Shown: positions 8,426 through 17,393, counted from the stretch's first letter. The stretch is 64,000 bases of DNA from Acidobacteriota bacterium (GCA_029263315.1 JAJCXR010000066.1:24784-88783), one strand, 5' to 3'. Made by a program: numbers and translations. The notes: generated from the sequence alone by a model not told the origin.

Positions 8426-10729
8426 ATGCAAGAGGTCGAGCAACGCAGCTGGCAGAAGGATCTGCGGCCATGGCACGGCGCTGCGGTGCTGGCCGTGGCC
8501 CTATTCCTGTGGCGGCTGGTGGGCCATTGGGGAGCCTTGATCGACGACGCCTACATCAGCTTGCGCTATGGCCGTCACTGGGCCGAAGGGCTCGGTTTGG
8601 TGTTCAATGTCGGCGAACGGGTGGAGGGTTATACCAACTTCCTGTGGGTGATCCTCGGTGGGCTGCTGCTCAAGACGCCTGTGCCCCCGATCTTGGGCTT
8701 GCGCCTGGTGTCCCTCTTGGCCTGTTGCGTCGCCATGCTCGTCGGCATCCGCTTGCTGCGTCGTTTCGACGGCGTTTGGGGGACGAACGGAGCCGGACAG
8801 ACAACCTCGGAGAGGCCGTGGCTCGACGGCCCGACGACGGCTCTTATTGTTGTCCTGTCGAGCGCCGAGTCCTTGACCTATTACGCTTCCACCGCCATGG
8901 AGTCGATGCTCTTTGCAGCCCTCTACATGGCCGCCCTGTACTGTGCCTTGGTCGAGGCGGGCGACTTCGAAGAAGAGGCGCAGCGTCGGGTCTCCGTCTG
9001 GCTCTTCCTACTCCTGGCCTTGACTCGCCCGGAAGGGGTGCTGCTCTTCGTCATCACCCACGGTCTGCTGGTTACCGCAGGTGCCTGGCACCGCCTCGGA
9101 CCCCCCACCGCAGGTGCCTGGCACCGCCTGGCTGGCAAAGCTCTATGGCCGGATTTGAAACGTTCGCTGGTCGACGGCGTCGTCTTTGCCGGCGTCTATG
9201 GCCCCTATTTCGCCTGGCGATGGAGCTACTACGGAGAGTTTTTTCCCAATACCTACTATGCCAAGGTCACCGGCGGTCCAGAACAGTGGCGGAATGGTCT
9301 CTTGGCCCTGGGTGATTGGTCCCTCAGCCATCCCCTGTGGGTGGCCGTCTTGCTCTGTGTGCCGTGGGTTTTGTGGTCCCGACGGGGCCATCGAGACACG
9401 CCGAAGGCCTTCCTGCTGTGGGGTAGCTCGCTCCTCTGGCTGGGTTATGTGGTGCGTATCGGTGGCGACTTCATGCCGTTTTTCCGTTTCTTTTTGCCCC
9501 TCTTGGCACCTTTGGCGGTATTGACCGTTTGGCTCTGGCGTCAAGCCCCTTGGCCCCTGTCCCAGGGCCCCCGCTCGCTGTGGCTAGGTTTGTTGGTCCT
9601 GCTCCAACTGCTGGCCGGTTGGGCGAACGAGGAAGCCCTTCGCGCCTATGTCGCCCATCGCACGACGGTGGTTGGGCTGCAGGTGGGACGTTTTTTTGGC
9701 CAGAGGTTGCAGCCGGATGACCTGGTGGCCACCAATACGGTGGGCAGCCTGCCCTACGAGAGCGGCTTGCCGAGCCTCGACATGTTGGGTTTGACGGACA
9801 AAGCCATCGCCCGCCATCCGATATATGTGGTGTCGCCCCGCTGGTCCGGTCATCGCAGGGGCTGGGGTGACTACGTTGTTCGTCGACGACCGCGGGTGGT
9901 GCTCTGGTACAACTCGGCGGGGGCCGCGGATCCCCACTACTTGGGCGACCATCAGCTGGCCGACAATCCCTTCTTTCGCTTCTTCTACCAAGCCCGGGTG
10001 GAAACCCTCCCGCCGACCGGCGACGACGCCGAAGTGGCCCACTTTCCGGGGGCTCCCTTCGGCGGCCGGGGGCAGGGTGTGCAATGGCTTGGGGAGCTGG
10101 GCGCGGAGATCGAGGTGAGGGAGATCTTGGGGAGGCCTTGGACGACGGCCCGTTCAGCCGCTATACGGCTTCACTACTTCGAGCGTCGCCCGGACCGTGA
10201 CGCCATGTGGGATTGGACGACCGAGGGGGACCTGGATCTTTTTCTGCGGCGGGTGGTGGACCACTGGCGGCGTCGACAACCGAGGGAGGCTGGGCCCGCC
10301 GGGCAGCGGCAAGATGCCGCGGCCAGGCTGCGGGTGGAGGCCCTTTGCCACCAGGCCCTGTTGGCCATTGAACGGCAAGATCGCAGCGCCGCCAAGGTAC
10401 TTCTGGAACGGGCGGTGGCGGCAAATAGCAAGGCGCGCTCACCTTTGCCGTTTCAGTACATCACCAATTTGGCGTTCCTCGAGGGCCAGCTCTTCCTGGC
10501 CATTCACAGCCAGCAGGAGGCCTTGCGGCTGGAGCCGGAGAATGAGCTGTTCGCCGCCAACCTCAAAGCCTTGTTGACGCAGCCCTTTGCCGACTACCGA
10601 GCTGCTGTGTCGTCAGCGACCGCATTGCCTGTGTCGGACGCTTCCTCCGAGGCGACTGCAGGGTCCGTCGGAGCCGTCGACGCAGGGGTCCCAGGAAGGG
10701 CGCCGAAGCAGCCGGCCTCCAGGCAATAG
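8426..10729 (+). CDS. Polytopic membrane glycosyltransferase, AftB-like, with TPR-like tail
   Basis: Protein of about 767 aa with roughly ten membrane segments. Near the N-terminus it has DDAYISLRYGRHWAEG and then ERVEGYTNF, the signature of lipid-linked sugar transferases such as mycobacterial AftB (GT-C fold, acidic DD in the first loop). The enzyme probably moves a sugar from a polyprenyl-phosphate donor to an envelope glycan on the outer face of the inner membrane. The last 150 residues contain a TPR-like helical repeat (ALLAIERQDRSAAKVLLERA and a second copy). I prefer ATG 8426, which follows GAGGCGGTGAGG; an ATG at 8324 adds 34 residues with no recognisable content. The 3' end overlaps the convergent SGNH gene by 136 bp. 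Confidence 0.85.
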   Translation: MQEVEQRSWQKDLRPWHGAAVLAVALFLWRLVGHWGALIDDAYISLRYGRHWAEGLGLVFNVGERVEGYTNFLWVILGGLLLKTPVPPILGLRLVSLLACCVAMLVGIRLLRRFDGVWGTNGAGQTTSERPWLDGPTTALIVVLSSAESLTYYASTAMESMLFAALYMAALYCALVEAGDFEEEAQRRVSVWLFLLLALTRPEGVLLFVITHGLLVTAGAWHRLGPPTAGAWHRLAGKALWPDLKRSLVDGVVFAGVYGPYFAWRWSYYGEFFPNTYYAKVTGGPEQWRNGLLALGDWSLSHPLWVAVLLCVPWVLWSRRGHRDTPKAFLLWGSSLLWLGYVVRIGGDFMPFFRFFLPLLAPLAVLTVWLWRQAPWPLSQGPRSLWLGLLVLLQLLAGWANEEALRAYVAHRTTVVGLQVGRFFGQRLQPDDLVATNTVGSLPYESGLPSLDMLGLTDKAIARHPIYVVSPRWSGHRRGWGDYVVRRRPRVVLWYNSAGAADPHYLGDHQLADNPFFRFFYQARVETLPPTGDDAEVAHFPGAPFGGRGQGVQWLGELGAEIEVREILGRPWTTARSAAIRLHYFERRPDRDAMWDWTTEGDLDLFLRRVVDHWRRRQPREAGPAGQRQDAAARLRVEALCHQALLAIERQDRSAAKVLLERAVAANSKARSPLPFQYITNLAFLEGQLFLAIHSQQEALRLEPENELFAANLKALLTQPFADYRAAVSSATALPVSDASSEATAGSVGAVDAGVPGRAPKQPASRQ
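9074..9129 (+). repeat. Pair of REP-like palindromes GGTGCCTGGCACC, 33-bp period, inside a gene
   Basis: The 23-bp segment starting accgcaggtgcctggcaccg occurs at 9074 and again at 9107. Each copy contains the 13-bp palindrome GGTGCC-T-GGCACC. The period of 33 bp keeps the frame, so the glycosyltransferase gains a duplicated TAGAWHRL motif between membrane segments. Confidence 0.85.
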
Positions 10730-11724
10730 CGATAGACCGCCTCGGCGGCCAGCCGCGAGCCCTGGGCGTTCCAGTGGGGGTCGAAGTCGAAACAGGTGGG
10801 GAAGACGTCCGTGTCCTGGAAGTCCTTCAACAAGGAATAGATCGGGTAGCCCACTTCGTCTCGGATACTGTCGAAGTAGGCAAAGGGCTCCCGGGCGTAA
10901 GGCCCCAAGGCTTCGTAGTGCTCCGCTTCCCAGTTTTGTGGCGACTCGCGATCGCTGTACTGGTAGCTGCGCGGAAAAAGCAGGAGGACAAACTGGGCCC
11001 CGAGCTGGTTCTGCGTGTACTCGGCGATGGCGTCGATGCTCGAGCGGATTTGCTCGTAGTAGGGCAACATTTCTTGCCAGGGGTTGGCCGTGACGAAGAA
11101 CTTTTGCGCCGGATAGCCGAAGAGCGGCTCATGCAACGGTTTGAGCAGCGGCACTTTACGGGTTAGTTTCTTGATCGCCAGGAAAGAGATGGGCGTCCAG
11201 TCGAGGGCCCGGTAGACGCCACGCCGCTCGAGCAGCTTGCGGTAGTTGAGATCGTCCTCGAAGTCGCTCATGTCGACGGCCAGGAGCACCACATCCGGGT
11301 TGTATTTGGTGCCGATATCCTGCAACAGGCGATAGGAAAGCAACGGTGATGACGAGACCCAACCAAAATTGGCGACGTTGAGGTCGAGCTCCGGATGGCG
11401 TTGCCTGGCCAGAGCCTCCATTTGCTGCGGTACTGCCTCGGAGGCCTCGAGGTTCCAGCCGTAGACAAAAGAATCGCCCAAGAAGATGATGTTCTGAGCC
11501 GGTGGTTGGAAGTGCGCCGCCTCCACCTGGGAACGAATGCCGTCGTCGTTGAGGTCGTCGGCCGAATGGGGCTCCATGCGGTGGTCGACATCGTTGATGA
11601 AATGGAGCTTGTGCCGAAAGAGTGTCAACTGACTGATGATCTCGAAGAGAAAGATCGTCACTACGGCCACCAAGAGAACCTTGAGGATTCGCAGTAGGAG
11701 AGGATGGCGTCGAGAGTTTTTCAA
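10594..11724 (-). CDS. Membrane-anchored SGNH/GDSL hydrolase
   Basis: Protein of 376 aa with an N-terminal membrane anchor (LLLRILKVLLVAVVTIFLFE) and a periplasmic SGNH domain. Block I is GDSFVYG (nucleophile Ser) and block V is DPHWNAQG (catalytic Asp and His). Such proteins act as O-acyl esterases or transferases on envelope polysaccharides, which fits the convergent glycosyltransferase next door. The only upstream start in frame before a stop is TTG at 11724, with a weak ribosome site, so the start is less certain than the fold. The C-terminal 35 residues are low-complexity Ala, Thr and Pro and are encoded in the 136 bp shared antiparallel with the glycosyltransferase gene. Confidence 0.85.
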   Translation of the reverse strand: MKNSRRHPLLLRILKVLLVAVVTIFLFEIISQLTLFRHKLHFINDVDHRMEPHSADDLNDDGIRSQVEAAHFQPPAQNIIFLGDSFVYGWNLEASEAVPQQMEALARQRHPELDLNVANFGWVSSSPLLSYRLLQDIGTKYNPDVVLLAVDMSDFEDDLNYRKLLERRGVYRALDWTPISFLAIKKLTRKVPLLKPLHEPLFGYPAQKFFVTANPWQEMLPYYEQIRSSIDAIAEYTQNQLGAQFVLLLFPRSYQYSDRESPQNWEAEHYEALGPYAREPFAYFDSIRDEVGYPIYSLLKDFQDTDVFPTCFDFDPHWNAQGSRLAAEAVYRYCLEAGCFGALPGTPASTAPTDPAVASEEASDTGNAVADDTAAR

Positions 11725-12122
11725 GGGCTTGTTGGGAAGTGTTCAGTGAGCACGGCAGCGGTGATAGATGTCCTGGATGCCAACGAGTACTCCGCAAAGC
11801 ATTACATTCCGCTCGTTCAAAAAATAGAGAATAGCATGAGTCGCATAGGCGGATCTGTGTACGAAATCGTGGGATGATTTTGACCCTTTCGGCTCTCTTC
11901 TCGCCTTCGGCCATTACCACCTCGGATCAAAGTACCGACGCCTCCCTTTTCTCTTGTGCAGAGACGGGAGGCGTCAACGATTCCATCTCTCCCCGGATGG
12001 ATCGAGGCTGAGAAGACCGGGCCCGAAGCAGCAGGCCCGGCCCTCTCAGCCCCAGTGAAGCAGCCCATCGAGGCCGTCAACAGTGGTTGGATGGTCTCCG
12101 TCCGAGCAGCGACCGTTCGCTT
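11725..12122. other. 398-bp intergenic region with two hairpins
   Basis: No protein-like reading frame. An inverted repeat GACGCCTCCC/GGGAGGCGTC (11937-11946 with 11966-11975) and a longer hairpin at 12007-12050 lie downstream of the minus-strand gene that ends at 12123. The part next to 11724 is AT-richer and could hold the promoter of the SGNH gene; no clear -35/-10 pair was found. Confidence 0.6.
12007..12050 (-). terminator. Stem-loop downstream of the secreted-protein gene
   Basis: GCTGAGA and CCGGGCC pair with GGCCCGG and TCTCAGC around a 10-nt loop, giving a 14-bp interrupted stem 73 bp after the stop at 12123. There is no U-run, so it is either a rho-assisted terminator or a 3' stabilising hairpin. 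Confidence 0.5.
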
Positions 12123-14330
12123 TCATTCATAGATGACATCCAAGAACACAGACTTCACCGTTGCATTGGAGAAAATGGCGCCACTCGGTGTACCCGCCCC
12201 CGGCAGGTTCGAATAGAAGAGCACGTACTGGCCATTCGGCCGCCGGTGGAGGCTGGGGATGCTGGCGCTGTCGATAGTGGTCAACGAGGTTAGATCGATG
12301 ATCCCTTCACGGAGATCAGACTGGAAGGTCGGTTCAGAGCTGAGGCGATAGCGCACCAGTCTGGGGTCTTCAGCGGAGCCCACAGGGCGGTAGGTCATCA
12401 GATAATCCCCGGCATGGGTCATGGTGACGTCTCCCAAGGATTCGGCACCGCCAACCCGCCATTGGGTGAAATTAGCGATATTGATATCGCCGTCGCAGAG
12501 CTCCAGGGTGAAACCCCGCGGTGTCCCGTTGTGGAAGCTCAAGTCACTCCAAGTTTGGTTGGTTGGATTGAAGAGCTGCGCTCCTCCCTGTTCCAAACGT
12601 ACATAGGGCTCTGTCGCTTTCTTTTCGAGGCGCATCAACAGGGTGCCTACTTTGAGCCCAAAAGGATTGACGCCAACGGGTAGGTTGACGTCGTTGGATG
12701 ATAGGAAAATTTCCAGATACAAGTAGTAGTAGGCGCCCATGGGGATAGCCGCAACACGGGCGATACCGAATTTGGTGCATGGGTCGGAATTGCCTGCGAT
12801 GGGCTCGAAGCATAGGGGATACAGCAAGAAGTCATCTTCCAGGATCCAGCCTCCATTCTCCTCATAGGCCAAGGCCACTTTGCCGCGGAAGGCGTCGGCA
12901 TTGCCCAAGGAATAAAAGACGACACGGTCTTCCTGCGGATTGCCGCGACTGCTGTTGAGCAGAACATCGGGGCTGGCCGCGGGGCTGACCTCGCGGTCAG
13001 GGCAGGCGCTGCCTTCGTGGGCTGAGACATCACCGATACGTTGGGTGATCACCGAGCCGCCTTTCAAGGGCGTCCAGCGCCCTTCGACGATGGCGTCGTG
13101 GGCGGCCACGCTACAAAGGGACGCAGCGCCCTGCACAAAGACCTCCACGTCGCCATTGCGCTCGATGACCGAGGGGTCGTAGGCATAGCCGAGCCCGTAG
13201 TCACAAAAGGCGCAGAAGTTGCCGCAACCGAAAATGTAGGGAGCTTCGCCGGACATCTGAAATCCGTAGTCGCCGCCGGAAGTGCTCACCTCATAAGGCC
13301 CGCCGCTCCAGGTTCCCACCCTTCCAGTAAAGTCGCGGGCGCACAGGTAGAGTGTATTGCTGCCTGGAGGTGCCGAAATACTGCCGCCGTTGGTCACTGC
13401 CGTACCGTTAGTACATGCGGCATTGGGAGCTGTATTCCAACGATAGCGCACCGTCTCGACTCCGGAATTGGTCAGTTGACCTCCGGAGACGTCGGTGGCG
13501 GTGATCTGCACCGAGATGCTGGGTTGTGCCTGTGCTGGCGGTGGTGTCGCAGTGACTTGTGGGTTGTAGCGGTCGACCCGAATATAAACCGGCGTATTCC
13601 AAGGACCCCAGTGGCCCAAGTGATCCCGTGAGCGCACAAAAAAAGCGCGACGTTTTCCATCGGCGGGCAAATGGCTGCCCGTCACTTGATGCGTCGTGGT
13701 TCCTTGCCAAGTCAAGGTGACGGCACAACCTTCGGGACCGCCGGTGCTATCGGGACTGCGGCAAATTCGGTATGCGTCGGTGTCGACCCCCGAGCCACTG
13801 TCAGTGGCCGGGGTGACTTGCAGGGTGAAGTCCCCGCTCACCCAGCAACCGGTCGCCCCCGCGGTCTGGGCGTTGCAGTCTGTGGTAGAGGGCCCAGAGG
13901 CGGACGGTGCTTCAGTATCCATTTTGACGTAGGTCTCTGGGTTGCTTCCCCACGGTGTGCATTGATTTGCGGCGTCGCAGGCGCTGTAGTAATAGGCACG
14001 ACGCATGCCGTTGCTAGGACGGTCCGTGCCTGTCACCTCAAAGCTCGAGCCGGTATTGAACGTCATGGTGGTTCCACAACCACCCCAGTTGGTACCCGGT
14101 AAATCGCCGCTGCGACAGACTCTGAAATGATGGGCCCCGGGAGATGATGTCGACAAGGTGAAATCTTGGTTCACATAGCATTGCCCATTCACTAGGGCGC
14201 CACAATCGACCGTCGCCTGCGGTGGCACGGGTGGCTGTCCCGCCACCGAGCCCGGTGACAATATCCAGGTCAGGAGAACGAAAACGGCGAGACCAGAACC
14301 TTCGAAACAGCGTATAAGAGCTTTCATCAC
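12123..14330 (-). CDS. Large secreted Cys-rich protein of unknown function
   Basis: Protein of 735 aa with a signal peptide (VFVLLTWILSPGSVAG). Residues about 40-250 hold two similar modules of roughly 105 residues, each starting near DCGALVNGQCYV or DCNAQTAGATGCWV and containing HHFRVCRSGD/YRICRSPDS and RRAYYYS/RRAFFVRS. They read like paired Ig-like or bacterial Kelch-free beta modules with conserved cysteines. A third module (ATDVSGGQLTNSGVETVRYRWN) follows. The C-terminal 380 residues (from PYIFGCGNFC) contain repeated beta strands with Asp-rich turns and may form a propeller like those of glycoside hydrolases; I cannot identify catalytic residues. GTG 14330 and ATG 14327 are both possible starts; GGAG lies 8 nt before the ATG. 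Confidence 0.75.
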   Translation of the reverse strand: MMKALIRCFEGSGLAVFVLLTWILSPGSVAGQPPVPPQATVDCGALVNGQCYVNQDFTLSTSSPGAHHFRVCRSGDLPGTNWGGCGTTMTFNTGSSFEVTGTDRPSNGMRRAYYYSACDAANQCTPWGSNPETYVKMDTEAPSASGPSTTDCNAQTAGATGCWVSGDFTLQVTPATDSGSGVDTDAYRICRSPDSTGGPEGCAVTLTWQGTTTHQVTGSHLPADGKRRAFFVRSRDHLGHWGPWNTPVYIRVDRYNPQVTATPPPAQAQPSISVQITATDVSGGQLTNSGVETVRYRWNTAPNAACTNGTAVTNGGSISAPPGSNTLYLCARDFTGRVGTWSGGPYEVSTSGGDYGFQMSGEAPYIFGCGNFCAFCDYGLGYAYDPSVIERNGDVEVFVQGAASLCSVAAHDAIVEGRWTPLKGGSVITQRIGDVSAHEGSACPDREVSPAASPDVLLNSSRGNPQEDRVVFYSLGNADAFRGKVALAYEENGGWILEDDFLLYPLCFEPIAGNSDPCTKFGIARVAAIPMGAYYYLYLEIFLSSNDVNLPVGVNPFGLKVGTLLMRLEKKATEPYVRLEQGGAQLFNPTNQTWSDLSFHNGTPRGFTLELCDGDINIANFTQWRVGGAESLGDVTMTHAGDYLMTYRPVGSAEDPRLVRYRLSSEPTFQSDLREGIIDLTSLTTIDSASIPSLHRRPNGQYVLFYSNLPGAGTPSGAIFSNATVKSVFLDVIYE

Positions 14331-14706
14331 TCAATCTCCAAAAAAACTAAGTAAAAACATCCTCGATCTCGTCGCGATGTCGAGTCGAGCTTGAAGTAGT
14401 AGAAAAGTGAGGGTGCAAAGGCAGTGCCAGCCCGTCACGACATCGCGCCGTGAAGGTTTTGGCAAGAAGGGACCCGAAGAGATGCCCAATGTTGTCCTCC
14501 TGGAGGCTACTGAGACAGTTCTCAGGGCCATCGGCGGGAACAGTCGGCTGGTCGAAAACGCCCTTTCCGCTCGCTTGGTCGAAAACGGCTGAGCGGATTC
14601 GCCCTCGAATCACTCAGGAAGGAACGATGAGATCCATGACCAGCCTCGAGCTGTCCTTTGAAACAATGGGCGAAGGATTCTTACTTCACAGGACACTTAC
14701 CTAACG
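14331..14706. other. 376-bp divergent intergenic region before the ECF sigma gene
   Basis: It separates the secreted-protein gene from the sigma factor gene, which face away from each other. The left end is AT-rich (aaaaaactaagtaaaaac near 14340) and is a likely promoter region for the minus-strand gene. A direct repeat GGTCGAAAACG occurs at about 14551 and 14579. Short reading frames here look spurious. The 14638-14706 segment is the likely sigma promoter or leader, but no firm boxes were seen. Confidence 0.5.
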
Positions 14707-15375
14707 ATGGCCGGTGCACACTCCCCCGATGCGTTTCGCATGCGCCAAGATCGTCGCCTAGTGCAGCAGCTGCTGGCCGGGGACGAGGCTGCCTTCGAAC
14801 GCTTTGCCGAGGAGAATTTTGCCGGGCTGCTGCGTTTCGCGCTGAGTCGGTTGGGCTACGACGAAGCGCTGGCCCAGGACATCGTGCAGAGCACCCTGTG
14901 CACCGCCATCGATCGACTGGAGGCGTTCCGCGGTGAGTCGACGTTGCTGACTTGGCTTTGTGGCATCTGCCACTTCGAAATCCGAGGCCACTTTCGCCGC
15001 CAACGTCGCCGGGGCCAAGAGGTGGAGCTGGACGATCAGATGCCCGAATCGTCGTCGGTCGTCGGAGGTTCCGTCGCTGCGGGGCCCTTTGGCGAGCTGC
15101 AAGACAAGGAGATGCGAGGTCTCGTTTTCATCGCCCTGGAGCAACTCCCCGAGCGCTATGGCGAGATTCTGCAGTGGAAGTATTTGGAAGATGTTTCGGT
15201 CAAGGAAATCGCCGAGCGATTGGCGGTGGGACCGAAAGCAGCGGAGTCCAAGTTGACACGGGCCCGCAATGCCTTTCGCAGAGTGTTCGAAGGTTTGCGT
15301 CTGGGTACCGCGGATGGGGGCTTTGAGGGCCTCCGCTTTGGCACCCACGCCAAGAAGGGAGCGGTTGATGGCTGA
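14707..15375 (+). CDS. ECF RNA polymerase sigma factor
   Basis: Sigma-70 family extracytoplasmic-function factor of 222 aa. Region 2 (residues about 30-95) contains FAEENFAGLLRFALSRLGYD and the RGESTLLTWLCGICHFEIR signature that binds the -10 element. Region 4 (about 140-195) contains LPERYGEILQWKYLEDVSVKEIAERLAVGPKAAESKL, a typical helix-turn-helix. The C-terminal 20 residues extend past region 4. The next gene starts 8 bp before this one ends and encodes a FecR-like membrane protein, the usual partner of FecI-type sigma factors. The pair probably relays a cell-surface signal; TonB receptors are the classical input, and one lies 11 kb away. Confidence 0.93.
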   Translation: MAGAHSPDAFRMRQDRRLVQQLLAGDEAAFERFAEENFAGLLRFALSRLGYDEALAQDIVQSTLCTAIDRLEAFRGESTLLTWLCGICHFEIRGHFRRQRRRGQEVELDDQMPESSSVVGGSVAAGPFGELQDKEMRGLVFIALEQLPERYGEILQWKYLEDVSVKEIAERLAVGPKAAESKLTRARNAFRRVFEGLRLGTADGGFEGLRFGTHAKKGAVDG

Positions 15376-16405
15376 GATCAATACACAAGATGATGGGTCC
15401 GGAAGCCCGGCGTCGGAGGACCACGTGGCGAGGTTGATCCGCATGGCGGGACCGACGCCTTCCGTCTCGCCGCAGGCCCTTTCCAAGCTGCGCACCCAAA
15501 CCCACGATCATTGGCGCCGCAAGGTGGCGCGGCGTCAGCGACGGCGTCAAGCCACCCAACGCCGCTGGCTGGCGGTGGCGGCGGCCATTGTCGTTGCCGT
15601 CGGTACGACGTTGCTGTGGAGCGGACGTGGTCCGTCGGTGGCGGACGCTTCAGCAAGCATCGCCAGCCTCGAAGCGGTCTTCGGAGGGGCCTGGGCAGCC
15701 CCCGAAGAGGGGTTGGTAGCGGGGGCGGTTTTGACCACCGAGCCGGGGGTACGGGTCGCCCTGCGTCTGAGCAGTGGGGTTTCCCTACGCCTCGACGGTG
15801 AGAGTCGTGCTGTCCTCGAGGGGGTCGAGGCCCTGACCCTGCAACGAGGGGGCCTCTATCTGGATACGGGTTCCATCGGCGGAACCGATCCCGGAGGGCT
15901 GGACGCCGCATCGTTGGAGGTGCGCACGACCTTCGGCCTGGCCCGCGACATCGGCACCCAATTCGAGGTCCGGGTCGACCCCGATAGTCTGCAGGTGAGG
16001 GTACGGGAGGGAGAGGTGCGGGTGGAGACCACCGACGCAAGCCATGGGGCGACGGCCGGTGACCATTTGCGCATCGCTGCCGACGGCACGGTGGAACGGC
16101 GTCAGGAAGCGTTCCATGGGGGGCCGTGGTCTTGGGTTCAAGAGACCGCTCCGGCCATCGACCTCGATGGCAAGAGCTTGGCCGAGGCGTTGCGCTGGAT
16201 GGCACGGGAGACGGGCTGGCAAATCGACTTTGCACAGCCTGACCTGGCCCAGCGGGTTGAAGGGATCATCGTCCATGGTGCGGTTCAAGATCTGCGGCCA
16301 ACGGAAGTCCCCGAGGTCTTGCTGCCGAGCTCCGGCCTGTATTCCGCCTTGCATCAAGGTGTCCTCCGGGTGTGCTCGCGCCTCGAGGACTGCGCTATTC
16401 CATAG
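15368..16405 (+). CDS. FecR-domain transmembrane regulator with STN-like C-terminus
   Basis: Protein of 345 aa. The cytoplasmic N-terminus (about 70 residues, basic) is followed by one membrane segment (RWLAVAAAIVVAVGTTLLW), then a periplasmic FecR domain with ALRLSSGVSLRLDGESRAVL and the key FGLARDIGTQFEVRVDPDSLQVRVREGEVRV. The last 75 residues (DLDGKSLAEALRWMARETGW onward, ending in VLRVCSRLEDC) resemble the secretin/TonB short N-terminal (STN) fold. That fold normally sits on TonB receptors rather than on FecR. Start ATG 15368 follows AAGGGAG and overlaps the sigma gene by 8 bp. The protein likely holds or activates the sigma factor in response to an envelope signal. Confidence 0.88.
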   Translation: MAEINTQDDGSGSPASEDHVARLIRMAGPTPSVSPQALSKLRTQTHDHWRRKVARRQRRRQATQRRWLAVAAAIVVAVGTTLLWSGRGPSVADASASIASLEAVFGGAWAAPEEGLVAGAVLTTEPGVRVALRLSSGVSLRLDGESRAVLEGVEALTLQRGGLYLDTGSIGGTDPGGLDAASLEVRTTFGLARDIGTQFEVRVDPDSLQVRVREGEVRVETTDASHGATAGDHLRIAADGTVERRQEAFHGGPWSWVQETAPAIDLDGKSLAEALRWMARETGWQIDFAQPDLAQRVEGIIVHGAVQDLRPTEVPEVLLPSSGLYSALHQGVLRVCSRLEDCAIP

Positions 16406-16534
16406 CGACACGGGATCCATGACGACATGGGGCAGAAACTGAAGAAAGTCTGAAGGATTTCAGAGCCCGCGAACACTCATTCATAGAGCGGCGTCGAAGC
16501 GCTCTTCAGCAAAGCACACCCTATGGAGGCTGCC

Positions 16535-17206
16535 ATGACATTCGAATCCCTGAAACGTTCTCCCCTTTCCCTGGCGGCCCTGGCCCTCCTTCTGAGCTCT
16601 CCCCTGGTCGCCGAGGAGTATGTTTTGACCTTGGACAGCGAGAAAACCACCGCACACTTTCTGCTCGGCGCCACCGGACACGATGTCGAGGGCAGGCTCT
16701 TCTTGAGCTCGGGGGAGCTGAGATTGGACACGGCCACCGGTCTTGCCAGTGGTCAAGTGGTGCTCGATGCCCTTCAAACCGAAACCGGCAACAAACGCCG
16801 GGACAAGAAAATGCACAACGAGGTGTTGCTCAGCGAGCAGCATCCAATGATCACCTTCGAAGCTCAGAGCTGGAGCGGTGACCTCGCGATGCAGGGTGCA
16901 AGCGACCTGGAAATTGTCGGGACCATGACCTTGGTGGGGCAAAGCCACGCCATCAGCCTGCCGATTCACATCGATGTGCAGAACGGCGCTCTCGAAGGCA
17001 AGAGCAGCTTCACGGTTCCGTTCATCGATTGGGGACTGCGGGATCCGAGCATCCTTTTCCTCAGTGTCGACAAGGACGTGCAAGTGACGGTCGAGGCCGT
17101 CGGCCAGCTCCTTTCCGCCGCCGCTTCTCCGGCAGCGTCGCCGGCAGCCTCCGCTGAGCCTTCGCCAGGCAAGAGCCCCAGCGGCGACGTTTCTTCCGGT
17201 CGTTGA
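16535..17206 (+). CDS. YceI-family periplasmic protein
   Basis: Protein of 223 aa with a signal peptide (LAALALLLSSPLVAEE) and a YceI domain of about 165 residues (YVLTLDSEKTTAHFLLGATG; KMHNEVLLSEQHPMITFEAQ; TMTLVGQSHAISLPI). YceI proteins are lipocalin-like barrels that bind polyisoprenoids; an isoprenoid ligand fits the next operon, which begins with a polyprenyl synthase, but that link is inference. The C-terminus is an Ala-Ser-Pro repeat tail. ATG 16535 is preferred over ATG 16523 because GGAGG at 16525-16529 sits 5 nt upstream of it. Confidence 0.9.
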   Translation: MTFESLKRSPLSLAALALLLSSPLVAEEYVLTLDSEKTTAHFLLGATGHDVEGRLFLSSGELRLDTATGLASGQVVLDALQTETGNKRRDKKMHNEVLLSEQHPMITFEAQSWSGDLAMQGASDLEIVGTMTLVGQSHAISLPIHIDVQNGALEGKSSFTVPFIDWGLRDPSILFLSVDKDVQVTVEAVGQLLSAAASPAASPAASAEPSPGKSPSGDVSSGR

Positions 17207-17225
17207 AAGGCCGTTCCCCAACCTA

Positions 17226-17246
17226 GGGTTCTGCGGAGCAGAGCCC
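17226..17246 (+). terminator. Hairpin after the YceI gene
   Basis: GGGTTCTGC pairs with GCAGAGCCC (one G-U pair) around a GGA loop, 20 bp after the stop codon. No U-run follows, so termination strength is uncertain. Confidence 0.5.
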
Positions 17247-17393
17247 GTCAGGTCACCATCTTCTTTGCATCCTCGGCACCTTGACTTCGGTGCTTGAAGC
17301 TGCCGTTTCATCAGCGGTGGGGCGTCGCCATGACGTGTCTCGACGGCCGCCCCTCCCATTATCCGATCGATCTATGCCTGGAGATCCTCCTTC

